A stretch of DNA of 64,000 bases, from contig CP154956.1 of NCBI GenBank assembly GCA_039621445.1, positions 3,656,170 to 3,720,169 of the forward strand. Reading direction: 5' to 3'. Numbering within the stretch: position 1 is the first letter of the stretch; every line of letters starts with the position of its first letter. Under the pieces are notes generated by a model. That model was not told the DNA's origin. It saw only the letters and a list, made by a program, of their open reading frames with translations, and did not search any database. Below, piece after piece: positions 63,705 to 64,000 of this stretch. Both the position numbers and the translations under genes were made by a program. Source of the stretch: Euglena gracilis (taxonomy: Eukaryota > Euglenida > Euglenophyceae > Euglenales).

Positions 63705-64000
63705 CCGCCGCTGTCGAAATCCATCTGGTGGAGCACATGGCTGCACGAATCAAAGAAACGGCCAGGGCTAATTGCCCGCTACTTTTTGAACTTTTTGAGA
63801 AAAAAATGTGAGGCACAGGTGCAAATTTCTGTGCAAAAAATTGACGCACAGGCACTTGAACTTTTTGTCGGGCAGGAAAAAAGATTTGAGGAAAAACCGG
63901 CCCATTTTTCTTCGAGCCGTGATCAGTTTTTGGCCCTGAGGCAGGAATGTTTAAGAATTTTGGACATCCCGCCACAAAAAAAATTGAAGCAAGTGCAAAA
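63563..64000 (+). CDS. Polyglutamine-containing protein, partial at window edge
   Basis: From 63563 the frame reads through 27 Gln (63623-63703), then AAVEIHLVEHMAARIKETAR, NCPLLFELFEKK, and stops at 63809 after a run of seven A. If that run were six A, the frame would continue without a stop to the window end (CEAQVQISVQKIDAQALELF ... LRQECLRILDIPPQKKLKQV). That continuation is Gln/Lys/Leu-rich and helical in character. So either a one-base frameshift has occurred or the homopolymer is misread. The protein is unknown; polyQ followed by helices is common in nuclear regulators. Confidence 0.45.
63623..63700 (+). repeat. (CAG)26 microsatellite
   Basis: Twenty-six uninterrupted CAG codons followed by one CAA. 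The other frames (polyAla/polySer forward, polyLeu/polyCys/polyAla reverse) are also open. Confidence 0.95.

Overview
The window looks like nuclear DNA from a repeat-rich eukaryote, probably a protist or alga. There are no bacterial operons, ribosome-binding sites or tightly packed genes. I see CA, CAG, TATG and GGCAC microsatellites, hundreds of G/C homopolymer runs, many MITE-like inverted-repeat elements, remnants of a hAT transposase, and a dense cluster of non-LTR retrotransposons. I cannot name the species; a large-genome alveolate or alga is only a guess.

1-26 kb is mostly non-coding repeat DNA. It holds fold-back elements loaded with poly-G/poly-C, three of them with perfect target-site duplications (hAT-type 8 bp at 4617-4728, 7085-7517 and 10400-10815) and one flanked by TA (20733-20992). 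Short minus-strand coding blocks at about 11.9, 11.4, 10.1, 7.7 and 6.3 kb look like widely spaced exons of one gene, tentatively a Fringe/GT31-like glycosyltransferase.

26-35 kb carries more fold-backs and very long palindromes. A hAT transposase gene (28.49-31.56 kb) has been split by inserts into at least six blocks in several frames.

35.8-61.2 kb is the main feature: a graveyard of at least seven copies (called E1, E2, E3, E4, E6, E7, E8 here) of non-LTR retrotransposons that share one plan. The order is a leader made of tandem protein repeats, a 2A-like ribosome-skipping motif, a conserved N-terminal domain, a reverse transcriptase with YLDD, a CCHC zinc knuckle, and a C-terminal restriction-like endonuclease with a D-x14-D signature. 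No APE endonuclease is visible. E2 has an uninterrupted RT reading frame. E7 and E8 (minus strand) are bounded by 15-bp and 10-bp target-site duplications, and an empty copy of the E8 target lies in this same window at 28.1 kb. Four element copies and one stray tail fragment share a 3' tail that folds into two hairpins.

61.2-64 kb has a degenerate tandem array, a second copy of a dispersed 155-bp repeat, a large GC-rich fold-back, and a possible polyglutamine-coding gene running off the right edge.
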